64,000 bases of DNA from Pseudomonas tensinigenes (GTDB lineage Bacteria > Pseudomonadota > Gammaproteobacteria > Pseudomonadales > Pseudomonadaceae): positions 1,667,501 through 1,731,500 of the forward strand of contig NZ_CP077089.1 of the NCBI RefSeq assembly GCF_014268445.2. Reading direction: 5' to 3'. The position numbers and the translations under genes are program-made. Every line of letters starts with the position of its first letter. Position 1 is the first letter of the stretch. The notes beneath the pieces are model-generated. The model did no database searches. It saw only the letters and a list, made by a program, of their open reading frames with translations, and was not told the origin of the DNA. Shown piece after piece: positions 15,193 to 24,967 of this stretch.

Positions 15193-16428
15193 ATGAAAAA
15201 ATGTTTGAACAGGATCACGCCATTTTTGATGTTGCCACTGCTGGTTCAGGCGACCTGGGCCAGTGCCGAGTCATGCGACGAGACGCTGAAAAAGGTTGAA
15301 ACGTTGTACAACAAGACCGTCGACAGTTGCGGGCAGGACCCCGCGTCAGACTGTTCCGGGCTACTGGTGCGCGGCACGCATCGGGCGGACCCGGCGAAGG
15401 GGCAAAAATGGGATGTGTGGAATCCCAGCCCGAAAGCTGTGGAGCTGGGAACGTTTGCCGCCTCGTATATGCGCGCCGATGGCATCAGCTATGAAGACCC
15501 CGGCATGAGCACGCAGAATGGCTACCTCATTACGCCAAGGGATCTGATTCGCGACCCCGAGACGCCGGTACACGTGTACTGCGCCTTTCCCAATGACGCC
15601 TGGACCGACTATCGCAATGACCGGGGGTGCGGCGACAACAAAAACACCACGGCTTCAGAAGCGGTTTGCCAAGCCATGAAACCGCCGATCAGCAATCCGA
15701 ATGCCTGGGTCGCGCACTTCACCCAGTACAACAACAATCGGCAACAGGACCAGTTGCAGTGCGGCTTCAATATGCGCAATCCGATGAGCAGCAAGGAGCG
15801 GGTCGACGCCTTTCGCAACTTCATGGGCGCGCGCAAAGTCATCAACAGTCGCGAGTTTCAAACCCAGACCGAACTGCGTCTAGGCAACCCGAAGACCGAC
15901 GAGCTGCCAGTTCTGGCTTTTTTCTACAGCGATCAGCGCGGCTTGAACGACGCCTTGGCCAATCAGCGCGACTACAAGGCCAAGACCGGCAAGGACCGCA
16001 ACATCATCAAGATCGATTTCCCGCGAACCCCGACCGCCAAGGCCACGTTCTCGTGCGTGCAAAGCGCACCGGCGCCAACGCAGTTCTGTGAGAAGTACAT
16101 CGAGTCGAGCACCTGGGTACAACGGCCCGATCCGAAACTGGGGCCGAATACCTGGTCGCTCTCGGTGGTGCCGAGTGCATGCGGCCGCGCGATCAAGGAC
16201 GACCAGACCGACCGGATGTTTGCCGAGTTGTACAACAAGCACAAAGACGATCAGCAGTGGCGGCAGTACAGCATCAATGGTGGGTCGTTGCGTCGGCAGA
16301 TGGTCTGCCATCTGGCGGCGACCTACGAGGGAAAACCTGTCAGGAACAAGCCTGAGTGGAACCTTGAGCCGGCACGGCCTTATGTCGATCAGGCTACAGC
16401 GGTAGCCCAACACTGCAATCCGTACTAA
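15193..16428 (+). CDS. secreted halovibrin-like / DUF2599 protein (second of tandem pair)
   Basis: The product is 411 residues, with a signal peptide ending near TWASA and many cysteines in the mature part, which fits a disulphide-bonded exported protein. It aligns with the upstream protein across its length: both have a W(D)xWNPSP / FNPWDYSP segment, a FDxPRTP / LDFTKPP segment, and the shared end SSTWVQRPDP, WSLSVVPSACGRAI, RRQMVC, WNLEPARP and a terminal CNP. ATG 15193 is preceded by AAGGAG at 9 bases; an upstream ATG at 15184 has no room for a ribosome site. The same caution on activity applies as for the first gene. Confidence 0.6.
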   Translation: MKKCLNRITPFLMLPLLVQATWASAESCDETLKKVETLYNKTVDSCGQDPASDCSGLLVRGTHRADPAKGQKWDVWNPSPKAVELGTFAASYMRADGISYEDPGMSTQNGYLITPRDLIRDPETPVHVYCAFPNDAWTDYRNDRGCGDNKNTTASEAVCQAMKPPISNPNAWVAHFTQYNNNRQQDQLQCGFNMRNPMSSKERVDAFRNFMGARKVINSREFQTQTELRLGNPKTDELPVLAFFYSDQRGLNDALANQRDYKAKTGKDRNIIKIDFPRTPTAKATFSCVQSAPAPTQFCEKYIESSTWVQRPDPKLGPNTWSLSVVPSACGRAIKDDQTDRMFAELYNKHKDDQQWRQYSINGGSLRRQMVCHLAATYEGKPVRNKPEWNLEPARPYVDQATAVAQHCNPY

Positions 16429-16450
16429 GCGGTTGCTACAACTCTTCCCT

Positions 16451-16538
16451 GTGGGAGCGAGCCTGCTCGCGAAAGCGGTGTGTCATTCAGCAAATGTGCT
16501 GACTGATACTCCCTCTTCGCGAGCAGGCTCGCTCCCAC
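16451..16538. repeat. REPIN (inverted REP pair)
   Basis: Inverted copies of GTGGGAGCGAGCCTGCTCGC around a spacer, between the convergent second halovibrin-like gene and livF. Confidence 0.9.
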
Positions 16539-16572
16539 AGGGGACTTGTGTTGAATTCAGGATTGGCAGATG

Positions 16573-16600
16573 AAAAAAAAACGGCCCGAAGGCCGTTTTT
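16573..16600 (-). terminator. rho-independent terminator of the liv operon
   Basis: The hairpin ACGGCC-CGAA-GGCCGT with a run of nine A on its left reads as a stem followed by T-run on the minus strand, 18 bp after livF. The T-run on the right makes it partly bidirectional. Confidence 0.85.
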
Positions 16601-16617
16601 CTGTTTGGCGACATGCA

Positions 16618-17319
16618 TCAACCGCCGAGATACGCCTCGCGCACTTTCGGGTCGGTCAGCAGCGCTTCACCGGTGCCTTGCATGACCACGCGGCCGTTCT
16701 CCAGAACGTACGCCCGATCTGCGATTTTCAAGGCCTGGTTGGCGTTCTGCTCGACCAGGAACACGGTCACACCGTCCTTGCGCAGCATTTCGATGATGTC
16801 GAAAATCTGCTGGATGATGATCGGTGCCAGGCCCAGCGACGGCTCGTCGAGCAGCAGCAGTTTCGGCTTGCTCATCAGCGCACGGCCGATGGCGAGCATT
16901 TGCTGTTCGCCGCCGGACATGGTTCCGCCGCGCTGGTTGAAGCGTTCTTTCAGGCGCGGGAACAGGCCGAGGACCTTGTCCATTTGCTCCTGATAGTCGC
17001 CCTTGTCGGTGAAGAAGCCGCCCATGGAGAGGTTTTCTTCAACGGTCAGACGGGCAAACACCCGACGACCTTCCGGCACCACCGCGATGCTCTTGCGCAT
17101 GATCTGCGACGAGTCCTGGCCGACCAGTTCCTCACCCATGTAGCGGATGCTGCCGCTGTGCGCCTGCGGCGAACCGCAGAGCGTCATCAGCAGCGTGGAC
17201 TTGCCGGCACCGTTGGCACCGATCAGGGTCACGATCTCGCCCTGACGGACTTCGACGTTGACGCTGTGCAGGGCTTGGATCTTGCCGTAGAAGGTGGAAA
17301 CGTTTTCGAACTGCAGCAT
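16618..17319 (-). CDS. livF: branched-chain amino acid ABC transporter ATP-binding protein LivF
   Basis: This 233-residue ABC ATPase is one of the two that power uptake of leucine, isoleucine and valine. It has Walker A GANGAGKST, signature MSGGEQQ, Walker B LLLLDEPSLGLAP and the switch His region (FLVEQN). The length is that of LivF/BraG. The gene starts directly at the livG stop (TAAATG), so the two are translated together. Last gene of the livHMGF operon. Confidence 0.95.
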   Translation of the reverse strand: MLQFENVSTFYGKIQALHSVNVEVRQGEIVTLIGANGAGKSTLLMTLCGSPQAHSGSIRYMGEELVGQDSSQIMRKSIAVVPEGRRVFARLTVEENLSMGGFFTDKGDYQEQMDKVLGLFPRLKERFNQRGGTMSGGEQQMLAIGRALMSKPKLLLLDEPSLGLAPIIIQQIFDIIEMLRKDGVTVFLVEQNANQALKIADRAYVLENGRVVMQGTGEALLTDPKVREAYLGG

Positions 17320-18087
17320 TTACGCTTCCCCCAGGTAGGCTTTGATCACTTCAGGATTGTCGCGGATCTGTTCCGGCGTGCCGTCAGCCAGAGGCGTGCC
17401 CTGGTTGATCACGACGATGTGGTCGGAAATGCTCATGACCAGTTTCATGTCGTGTTCGATCAGCAGCACGGTGACGTTGTGCTCTTCGCGCAGTACGCTG
17501 ATCAGCGCCTTGAGGTCTTCGGTTTCCTTCGGGTTCAGACCGGCCGCCGGTTCGTCGAGCATGAGGATTCGCGGACGGGTCATCATGCAGCGGGCGATTT
17601 CCAGACGTCGTTGCTGACCGTAGGCCAGGGTGCCGGCGGTACGGTTGGCGAACTCTTTGAGGTTGACCTTTTCCAGCCAGTACTCGGCGAACTCCATGGC
17701 CTCGCGCTCGCTTTTGCGGAACGCCGGGGTCTTGAACAGGCCGGACAGGAAGTTGGTGTTCAAGTGACGGTGCTGGGCGATCAACAGGTTCTCGACCGCC
17801 GTCATGTCCTTGAACAGGCGCACGTTCTGGAAGGTACGCACCACGCCTTTGAGGGCGATCTTGTGGCCCGGCAGGCCTTGAATCGGCTCGCCGTCCAGCA
17901 GGATGCTGCCGCCAGATGGCTTGTAGAAACCGGTCAGGCAGTTGAACACGGTGGTCTTGCCCGCGCCGTTCGGCCCGATCAGTGCCACCACTTGTTTCTC
18001 TTTGACGGTCAGGGCCACGCCGTTGACCGCCAGCAAACCGCCGAAGCGCATGCTCAGGTTTTCGACTTTAAGGATCTCGCGGCTCAT
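17320..18087 (-). CDS. livG: branched-chain amino acid ABC transporter ATP-binding protein LivG
   Basis: This is a 255-residue ABC ATPase with Walker [10 protein letters not shown], signature LAYGQQRR in place of LSGGQ, Walker [14 protein letters not shown] and an H-loop (LLIEHDM). The length and the second-ATPase position are those of LivG/BraF. It overlaps the end of livM by four bases. It pairs with LivF on the cytoplasmic face of LivHM. Confidence 0.95.
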   Translation of the reverse strand: MSREILKVENLSMRFGGLLAVNGVALTVKEKQVVALIGPNGAGKTTVFNCLTGFYKPSGGSILLDGEPIQGLPGHKIALKGVVRTFQNVRLFKDMTAVENLLIAQHRHLNTNFLSGLFKTPAFRKSEREAMEFAEYWLEKVNLKEFANRTAGTLAYGQQRRLEIARCMMTRPRILMLDEPAAGLNPKETEDLKALISVLREEHNVTVLLIEHDMKLVMSISDHIVVINQGTPLADGTPEQIRDNPEVIKAYLGEA

Positions 18088-19340
18088 TTTCGCAACTCCA
18101 TGTGTGGGCGTTGCATCGGCAGCAGACCTTGTGGACGCCAGATCATCATCAACACCATCAGCGCACCGAACATCAACATGCGGTACTCGCTGAACTCACG
18201 CATCATTTCCGGCAACAGGATCATCACCACGGCCGCCAGGATCACGCCCAGCTGCGAGCCCATGCCACCCAACACAACGATGGCGAGGATGATCGCCGAC
18301 TCGATAAAGGTGAACGATTCCGGCGTCACCAGACCCTGACGGGCAGCGAAGAAGCTACCGGCGAAACCGGCGAATGCAGCGCCGAGAGTGAACGCGGAGA
18401 GCTTGATGATCGTTGGATTCAGACCCAGTGCACGGCAAGCGATTTCATCTTCACGCAGCGCTTCCCACGCACGACCGATCGGCATGCGCAGCAGGCGGTT
18501 GATGACGAACAGTGCCGCCAGTGCGAGCAACAGGGCAACCAGGTAAAGGAAGATCACCTTGTTGATCGAGTTGTATTGCAGGCCGAAATACTCGTGGAAG
18601 GTTTGCATGCCTTCCGCGGCTTTACGTTCGAAGGTCAGACCGAAGAACGTTGGTTTCTCGATGTTGCTGATGCCGTTCGGACCGCCGGTGATGTCGGTCA
18701 GGTTACGCAGGAACAGACGGATGATCTCACCGAAACCAAGGGTCACGATCGCCAGATAGTCACCGCGCAAACGCAGCACCGGGAAGCCCAGCAGGAAGCC
18801 GAACGTCGCCGCCATCAGGCCGGCAATCGGCAGGCAGATCCAGAAGCTCAGGCCGTAGTAGTGCGACAGCAGCGCGTAGCTGTAGGCGCCGACGGCGTAG
18901 AAACCGACGTAACCGAGGTCGAGCAGACCGGCCAGACCGACGACGATGTTCAGACCGAGGCCGAGCATCACGTAGATCAGGATCAGCGTGGCGATGTCCA
19001 CCGCCCCACGCGAGCCGAAGAACGGCCACACCAGCGCCACCAGGATCAGCGCAATGATGAAATAGCGCTGAGTGGTCGGCAGGGTGAGGAAGTTGCTCGC
19101 CTTGGCCGGAATCAGCGGCAGGCCGGGCGACGAGCGCCAGGCTTTGCTGATCTGCTGGTTGAACAGCACGCGCAGGAACATCAGCACCGAGCAGATGGCG
19201 ATGGTCGCCAGTACGGCCGGGCTGGTGTTGTGCACTTCCAGGTTGATGCCGACGATGGTCAGTTTCAGACCGAGTACCGGGTAGGCCACGGCCCACACCA
19301 GCAAAGCGCTGAACAGCGCCTGTTTAAGATTCCTAGTCAT
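18084..19340 (-). CDS. livM: branched-chain amino acid ABC transporter permease LivM
   Basis: This 418-residue inner-membrane permease carries the LivM pattern: about ten hydrophobic segments, [17 protein letters not shown] early and the ABC-contact EAA-like segment [20 protein letters not shown] late. An extra N-terminal region of about 100 residues with DUF3382-type helices is usual for the proteobacterial form. It overlaps livH and livG by four bases each. Confidence 0.95.
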   Translation of the reverse strand: MTRNLKQALFSALLVWAVAYPVLGLKLTIVGINLEVHNTSPAVLATIAICSVLMFLRVLFNQQISKAWRSSPGLPLIPAKASNFLTLPTTQRYFIIALILVALVWPFFGSRGAVDIATLILIYVMLGLGLNIVVGLAGLLDLGYVGFYAVGAYSYALLSHYYGLSFWICLPIAGLMAATFGFLLGFPVLRLRGDYLAIVTLGFGEIIRLFLRNLTDITGGPNGISNIEKPTFFGLTFERKAAEGMQTFHEYFGLQYNSINKVIFLYLVALLLALAALFVINRLLRMPIGRAWEALREDEIACRALGLNPTIIKLSAFTLGAAFAGFAGSFFAARQGLVTPESFTFIESAIILAIVVLGGMGSQLGVILAAVVMILLPEMMREFSEYRMLMFGALMVLMMIWRPQGLLPMQRPHMELRK

Positions 19341-20260
19341 ACTTTCTCAACCTCCGGACGGCCCAGAATGCCGGTCGGACGGAACAACAGCACCAGAACC
19401 AACAAGCCGAAAGCCACGACATCCTTGTACTGGTCGCCGAAGATATCGGCACCAAAGGCTTCCGCCACCCCAAGCACCAGCCCGCCGAGCATGGCGCCGG
19501 GGATGCTGCCGATACCGCCAAGTACCGCTGCGGTGAAGGCTTTGAGGCCGACGAGGAAACCGGCGTTCGGGTTGATCACCCCGTATTGCATGCTCAGCAG
19601 CACAGCGGCAACGGCTGCCAGCGCGGCACCAATGACGAAGGTCAGGGCGATGATGTTGTTGGTGTTGATGCCGAGCAGGTTGGCCATCTTGATGTCTTCG
19701 GCGCAGGCGCGGCAGGCGCGACCCAGGCGAGAGCGGGAGATGAACAGCGTCAGGCCGAGCATGGCGATCAGGGTCACCACGAACACCACGATTTGCATGT
19801 AGGAAATCAGCACTTCTTGTGCGCCACCTGGGCCGAAGGCAATGTTGCCCGGAATCAGGTTGGGGATAGCTTTGTCCTTGGAGTCTTGCGCCAGCAGAAC
19901 CGTGTTCTGCAGGAAGATCGACATACCGATCGCGGAAATCAGCGGGATCAGACGGTTGCTGCCGCGCAGGGGGCGGTAGGCAATGCGTTCGATGCTGTAA
20001 CCGTAGGAACTGGTGACGACGATGCTGGCGATGAACGCCGCCGTCATCAACAGCGGGACACTGTCGAGTCCCATCATGGTCAACCCGGCGATGGCGATGA
20101 ACGCCACGTAAGAGCCGATCATGTACACCTCGCCGTGGGCGAAGTTGATCATTCCAATGATGCCGTAGACCATCGTGTAGCCGATGGCGATCAAGGCATA
20201 CATGCTGCCAACGTTCAGGCCGTTAACCAGCTGTTGGAAGAAGTGATAGATGTCAGGCAT
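19337..20260 (-). CDS. livH: branched-chain amino acid ABC transporter permease LivH
   Basis: This 307-residue inner-membrane permease is the partner of LivM. It opens with [21 protein letters not shown] and has the cytoplasmic loop [20 protein letters not shown] that contacts the ATPases. It is the first gene of the livHMGF block and is separated from the binding-protein gene upstream by a 231-bp gap that holds a terminator-like hairpin. Confidence 0.95.
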   Translation of the reverse strand: MPDIYHFFQQLVNGLNVGSMYALIAIGYTMVYGIIGMINFAHGEVYMIGSYVAFIAIAGLTMMGLDSVPLLMTAAFIASIVVTSSYGYSIERIAYRPLRGSNRLIPLISAIGMSIFLQNTVLLAQDSKDKAIPNLIPGNIAFGPGGAQEVLISYMQIVVFVVTLIAMLGLTLFISRSRLGRACRACAEDIKMANLLGINTNNIIALTFVIGAALAAVAAVLLSMQYGVINPNAGFLVGLKAFTAAVLGGIGSIPGAMLGGLVLGVAEAFGADIFGDQYKDVVAFGLLVLVLLFRPTGILGRPEVEKV

Positions 20261-20441
20261 TACAGCGCTCCTAAAAACCTGATACGCATTTCACTGGTGG
20301 AGTCATTTTCCCGCCCGGCCCCGTGGATCTATATCCACTTCGAATCCGGGTTTTGCCAGCGAACCGCTGATGACGGTTTTGAGATTTTCAGGTGGGGAGA
20401 CTGGCGGATCACGCCAGCGCGGCCCAATACATTCGTAAAAC

Positions 20442-20467
20442 AAAGCCCACGGCACGCCGTGGGCTTT
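20442..20467 (-). terminator. terminator-like hairpin between livK and livH
   Basis: The stem AAAGCCCACGGC pairs with GCCGTGGGCTTT around AC, and on the minus strand is followed by TTTGTTTTA. It sits just after livK, so it should end most livK messages and let only part read into livHMGF. This would give more binding protein than permease, as is common for such operons. Confidence 0.8.
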
Positions 20468-20491
20468 ATTGGCAGTCAGTCAGGCAGCGCC

Positions 20492-21619
20492 TTACTGAGG
20501 CGAAACTTCAGTTTTAGGTTTGCCGTTGTGCCACTCGTAAACCACGAATTTGAAGTCTTTCAGGTCGCCCTTGGCGTCGAAGCTCAGGTCGCCAGTCGGG
20601 GTCTTGAAGGTACCGGCGTGAATGGCTTCAGCCACTTTGGTCGCGTCTTCGGACTTGGCTGCCTTGATGCCTTCGGCAATCACTTCAACCGCCGAGTAGG
20701 ACGGGAACACGAACGGACCGCTCGGATCTTCTTTCTTCGCCTTGAATGCATCGGCCAGGGCGATGTTGGCTGGATCCTGGTCGAAGGATTTCGGCAGGGT
20801 CACCAGCAGGCCTTCGGCTGCGTCTTTGGCGATCTGGGTGATCGAGTCGTTACCCACGCCTTCCGGACCCATGAACTTGGCTTTCAGGCCTTTTTCCTGG
20901 GCTTGACGCAGGATCAGACCCAGCTCCGGGTGGTAGCCGCCGTAGTAAACGAAGTCGACGTTGGCTTGTTTAAGTTTGGCGATGATCGCCGAGAAGTCTT
21001 TGTCGCCGGCGTTGACGCCTTCGAACACGGCAACCTTGGTGCCTTTCTTCTCGAGAGTCGATTTCACCGCGGTGGCGATGCCTTCACCGTACTGCTGTTT
21101 GTCGTGCAGTACGCCGACGATTTTCGGTTTGACGTGATCGGCAATGTAGTTACCGGCGGCAGGGCCCTGGGCGCTGTCGAGACCGATAGTACGGAAGATC
21201 ATTTTGTAACCACGGGCGGTGATGTCCGGGCTGGTAGCAGCCGGGGTGATCATGATCACGCCTTCGTCTTCGTAGATGTCCGAAGCAGGTTGAGTGGAGC
21301 TGGAGCACAGGTGACCGACCACGAACTTGACGCCGTCGTTGACGACCTTGTTCGCTACGGCTACGGCTTGTTTTGGATCGCAGGCATCGTCGTATTCAAC
21401 GGCTTCGAGCTTCTTGCCGTCGACGCCGCCCTTGGCGTTGATCTGCTCGATGGCCATTTTCGCGCCACTGAACTGCATGTCGCCGTATTGGGCTACTGGA
21501 CCGGTTTTAGGACCGGCGATACCGATTTTGATGGTGTCAGCTGCGAACGAATGGCTGGCAACCCCGGCCAGAACCATAGCGGCAAACAGTTTGGAAATCT
21601 GCTTAGTAGCCTTAGTCAT
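20492..21619 (-). CDS. livK: branched-chain amino acid ABC transporter substrate-binding protein (LivK/BraC)
   Basis: This is a 375-residue periplasmic binding protein with a signal peptide (to about SHSFAADTIK) and the Leu/Ile/Val-binding fold opening IKIGIAGPKTGPVAQYGDMQ. The segments VVGHLCSSSTQPASDIYEDE and MITPAATSPDIT, which shape the ligand pocket, are present. It delivers Leu/Ile/Val (possibly Ala/Thr as in BraC) to LivHMGF. ATG at 21619. Confidence 0.93.
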   Translation of the reverse strand: MTKATKQISKLFAAMVLAGVASHSFAADTIKIGIAGPKTGPVAQYGDMQFSGAKMAIEQINAKGGVDGKKLEAVEYDDACDPKQAVAVANKVVNDGVKFVVGHLCSSSTQPASDIYEDEGVIMITPAATSPDITARGYKMIFRTIGLDSAQGPAAGNYIADHVKPKIVGVLHDKQQYGEGIATAVKSTLEKKGTKVAVFEGVNAGDKDFSAIIAKLKQANVDFVYYGGYHPELGLILRQAQEKGLKAKFMGPEGVGNDSITQIAKDAAEGLLVTLPKSFDQDPANIALADAFKAKKEDPSGPFVFPSYSAVEVIAEGIKAAKSEDATKVAEAIHAGTFKTPTGDLSFDAKGDLKDFKFVVYEWHNGKPKTEVSPQ

Positions 21620-21971
21620 AGTGCTCCACTCTTACTGTTGTAATTTTTTTGAGTTCTGGCGCCGTAGCAGCAGAACCGGGTCAGATATCTTTGCGATACC
21701 CTCCGGAAATGCCCCCGGCAACTGTACCGGTACAGTGTAGAGCGCCGGTTGTCAGCCTGGGAAGCGGGCGCCGAGGGGCAAAACCTGGGGGTGTCGCATT
21801 TTTGAATGAAAAAGACAGAATCGCGGCGGGGTGTTCGTGGGCATATAGCCCAATCATCAGCATTCCTTGGCGTTCCTGCTCTTTTCGTTCGGTGCAGCCT
21901 TTTGCAACCGGGTTTTTCTGGCGGACCACCGACGTTATCATTCGCGTCGATTTCTTTTCCGGACAGCACCC
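21620..21971. other. promoter region between livK and DUF2288 gene
   Basis: This 352-bp divergent gene-free region should carry the livK promoter and that of the DUF2288 gene. It contains a perfect 16-bp palindrome at 21721-21736 about 100 bp upstream of livK. Short open frames here overlap in both strands and show no coding bias. Confidence 0.6.
21721..21736. promoter_or_regulatory. perfect 16-bp palindrome, candidate operator
   Basis: ACTGTACC followed directly by its reverse complement GGTACAGT. The perfect symmetry and the position between divergent genes suggest a dimeric repressor or activator site. The regulator is not in the window and I cannot name it. Confidence 0.5.
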
Positions 21972-22292
21972 ATGAATCAAGAACCTAGCACCCTCTATGC
22001 CAAGCTGCTTGGTGAAACCGCATCTATTACCTGGAAAGAGTTGGAGCCGTTCTTTGCCAAGGGTGCCCTATTGTGGGTCGACCCTGCGCTCGATTTGATC
22101 GCTGCTGCCGAGGCTGTGGCGTCCGATGATGGCGAGAAAGTGGCTGCCTGGCTGGCCGAAGACAAACTCGCCAAGCTCTCTGAAACGCGGGCGCTGGATC
22201 TTTTTGAACGCGATCCCGAGATGTGGGCAGTGGTAGTTCGTCCGTGGATTCTGGTCCAGGAAAGGGCAGTTCCTGCTGACGTCGCACCTTGA
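21972..22292 (+). CDS. DUF2288 family protein
   Basis: This is a 106-residue acidic soluble protein (MNQEPSTLYAKLLGETASIT, then WKELEPFFAKGALLWVDP). This fits the DUF2288 family, whose function is unknown. ATG 21972 starts the conserved region; the open frame upstream has no family match. It is followed by a short stem-loop terminator. Confidence 0.75.
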   Translation: MNQEPSTLYAKLLGETASITWKELEPFFAKGALLWVDPALDLIAAAEAVASDDGEKVAAWLAEDKLAKLSETRALDLFERDPEMWAVVVRPWILVQERAVPADVAP

Positions 22293-22413
22293 TGGTGCGG
22301 CCGGTCATCAGCGAAAAGTGTGTAGCGGAGTAGCGTGATGGCACGTTGCCGTAGAGAAACACCACAAGCGATGGTGGCCTCACGGTGACGTAAACGTAAC
22401 GGGAACAGTTTAG

Positions 22414-22441
22414 TAAGCAGCCTAACGGCTGCTTAATTGTT
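22414..22441 (+). terminator. short stem-loop terminator
   Basis: TAAGCAGCC-TAAC-GGCTGCTTA, a 9-bp stem, is followed by ATTGTTT. It lies 120 bp after the DUF2288 gene. Confidence 0.55.
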
Positions 22442-22487
22442 TCTGGATATTGGAAAGGCTGAAATCTTCAGTGAATTTGAAGGCCTC

Positions 22488-22552
22488 TTCGCGAGCAGGC
22501 TCGCTCCCACATTTGGAATGCATTCCCCTGTGGGAGCGAGCCTGCTCGCGAA
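22488..22552. repeat. compact REPIN
   Basis: Inverted pair in the opposite layout (TTCGCGAGCAGGCTCGCTCC first), with a shorter spacer than the copy at 6733. Same layout as at 49279 and 52008. It sits between convergent genes. Confidence 0.9.
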
Positions 22553-22572
22553 TGGGGCGACTCGGTTGCGGA

Positions 22573-24771
22573 TCAGACCGAGAACGACTTGCCGGTATGG
22601 TTATTCAGGGAAATAACCTTGGTCTTGCCAATCCGGTGACGGTAGATCTCGCGCAGGTACTTGATCGACTTCTTCACACAATCGCGCGACAAACGAATGT
22701 CATTGATCGAGACAAATTTCTCTTTGTCGTTGATCAGCTCGCGGTACTTCTTCTCGTACATCGGTTTGATCGCGTACCAGTTGGTGTCGAGGATCTTCGC
22801 CGGGTTCTCGAATTCGTTGAGCAGGTCATCAATGCGGTCTTCGTCGAACTCCTCGTTGATGATGAAATCAAGGATCGAGTTGTCCAGGGTCTCGTCGAAA
22901 CGGTACGGGTTTTTCGCGAAGCAGCGTTTGATGAACGCCACTATCAAGGTCAGGAAGTCATCCGACAGGCACGGGCTCTTGGCGATCAACGTGGTCAGCG
23001 ACAGGTTGGCCGAGGCGCCGATTACCAGTGCGTAACGCTTGAGCGTGGTGTTGGGGAACAGGCTGTTGAGGTGGGTCTTCAACCGGTTCAGGTCCATGTA
23101 CGACAGCTTGTAGTCTTTCGGCAGCGAAACGATCGAGACCACCGACGAGCAGTTCTTGAAGAAGTGCAGGTCGTGCAGCGCGGCGGCGTCGTAACCGGAA
23201 TTCTTGTACTGCTCCAGCGATGCGCGATAACGCTTGGACTCGATCGGCAAAAGACTGATGCCTTCAATCGCCTGCGTCACTTTGTTGAAGTGCGGCAGGT
23301 CGATCGAGCGGAAGAACAGATCGTCGATGTTCAGGCGCTGCGGCTCTTTGTCGAACACCTTGAACTTGTCGCTGCTCGGCGGCGGAGTTTCCGGCACCAC
23401 CGATTCGGCGTAGGCAATCGCCACCGGGCCGGCCAGACTCATGAACAAGTCGTTGGCGTCGAGGCGAATGGTTTCGCCGATGTCGATGCCGGCGCGGCGG
23501 AAGTAGTTCTGGTCGTAGTCGGTGGTGACTGCCTGCGCCGTGAGAATGTTGAAGATCTGCTGCGAGATGTACTGGTTGGCGTGCTTTTCCATCGCATTGA
23601 CATCAATGTTCTGGATGTTGCCGTCATCGCTCTCTTCGGCGTAACGCATGATGTCGTTGGAGATCAGCATCATCGCATTCCATGGGCGGATACGACCCAT
23701 GACGCTGGCTTCGCTGCTGTCTTCATTGGCGAAGTTGTAGGAGAAATCCCATTCTTCCGAGAGGTATTTGCACAGCAGGCGACCGGCGTTGATGTGCAGC
23801 GCCTCGGACATTTCGCTGCGGTGGTCGGAAATGTTCGGTAGCACGCAGATGCCGCTGGTGAAGATCGGTTCGAACACGAACGAATGACCGCTCTTGCCGT
23901 CATGCTCGTCCATCGGCTTGGTGTCGAACGTCTTGTTCATGTACGAGTGCTGCTGGGCCAGACCGAATTCCGAAGCCATGCCGGAACCGGTACCGCCGCC
24001 GGCACTGAAGATCGAGAAATACAGACGCGACTGGTTGGCCTTGATGCCGCAGCTGTCGATCAGGTACGAGTGAATCATTTTCCAGTCAGGGCTGGAGAAG
24101 CGCTGGGTGTCCTTGTTGAGGATGATCTTCGCCAGGTACTGGCCGAGGATCGGCGCGTTACCGGCGCCACCGGCGTGGACTTCGGACAAGTCCATGATCT
24201 TCATTTTGCTGTAGTCGCGCAGGAAGCCGCTTTTCTCGCCCTTGCGCGAGAAACGGATACGCCCGGCGATGTCCTTGTCGAGGTCGCCGAGCATCACCAG
24301 CGGTTCGACCAGAAACACCGGTTTGGTCGATTTGTTCGGGCCGATGCGCAGGTTGTTCTTGATCCACTGCGCCGGGCTGTAACCCTTGTCGGCCAGTCGG
24401 CGATCCGCCGCGCGGTCTTCGTTGTTGAATTCGTTGAGGTAGAACTTGCGCGCGTTGTACACCAGCTCCGCGACGTCGAGGGCGATGTTCGAGCCGCAAC
24501 GACCGAGGCCGATCAGGCACACCGAGGGGAATTCCTGGTCGTTGTGCTGTTCGTTGTCGCCTTCCAGGTGCGGTGGGCGCGGGAACACCAGATCACGCAG
24601 GCCGTCGAGGTTGTCGAGGATGCGGTCGGTATTGGTTTCAGTGAAGTACAGGTACTGCTGAGTCGACAGCGGGCGCGACGGGACCAATGGCTTCGACGAT
24701 GACGGGCTGTTGGCGGCGGGGCTCAAAGTCAGATCGGATACCGCAGTGGCGGGATTATTTTTAGAAGTCAT
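22573..24771 (-). CDS. tubulin/FtsZ-superfamily GTPase-like protein (Tubulin_2-like)
   Basis: The 732-residue protein has two hallmark loops of the tubulin/FtsZ fold: CLIGLGRCGSN at about 85-95 (T1 nucleotide loop) and SAGGGTGSGMAS at about 256-266 (the tubulin signature GGGTGSG, T4). HAGGAGNAP at about 199-207 sits where the T3 loop is expected. The first 35 residues are Ser/Pro-rich and probably disordered. The C-terminal 350 residues are charged and unlike FtsZ. The protein is twice the length of FtsZ, so it is neither FtsZ nor phage PhuZ. It could belong to the large FtsZ-like families proposed for membrane remodelling. It is transcribed alone, with ATG 24771 as start. Confidence 0.75.
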   Translation of the reverse strand: MTSKNNPATAVSDLTLSPAANSPSSSKPLVPSRPLSTQQYLYFTETNTDRILDNLDGLRDLVFPRPPHLEGDNEQHNDQEFPSVCLIGLGRCGSNIALDVAELVYNARKFYLNEFNNEDRAADRRLADKGYSPAQWIKNNLRIGPNKSTKPVFLVEPLVMLGDLDKDIAGRIRFSRKGEKSGFLRDYSKMKIMDLSEVHAGGAGNAPILGQYLAKIILNKDTQRFSSPDWKMIHSYLIDSCGIKANQSRLYFSIFSAGGGTGSGMASEFGLAQQHSYMNKTFDTKPMDEHDGKSGHSFVFEPIFTSGICVLPNISDHRSEMSEALHINAGRLLCKYLSEEWDFSYNFANEDSSEASVMGRIRPWNAMMLISNDIMRYAEESDDGNIQNIDVNAMEKHANQYISQQIFNILTAQAVTTDYDQNYFRRAGIDIGETIRLDANDLFMSLAGPVAIAYAESVVPETPPPSSDKFKVFDKEPQRLNIDDLFFRSIDLPHFNKVTQAIEGISLLPIESKRYRASLEQYKNSGYDAAALHDLHFFKNCSSVVSIVSLPKDYKLSYMDLNRLKTHLNSLFPNTTLKRYALVIGASANLSLTTLIAKSPCLSDDFLTLIVAFIKRCFAKNPYRFDETLDNSILDFIINEEFDEDRIDDLLNEFENPAKILDTNWYAIKPMYEKKYRELINDKEKFVSINDIRLSRDCVKKSIKYLREIYRHRIGKTKVISLNNHTGKSFSV

Positions 24772-24967
24772 TGTGCGCCATATACCTGGACTGGTTGGCT
24801 CGCTGGCCTTTGCCTACGAACCTCACGGAATAAGATCTCGCGTCTTTTAATTGCGCGAATTGAGCCCGAGCATCAGGTTTTTGGCCTGACTGTCGCTGGG
24901 GGGAATCCTTTCCTGATCGTTGATGAATCGGCCATTATTCGGCGATCTTTAATCGAAAAGAGGCAAA

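Noticed and set aside
22450..23841. 463-codon frame opposite the tubulin-like gene
   Set aside because: The minus-strand protein has clear tubulin loops; the plus-strand frame begins inside a REPIN and has no known motif.
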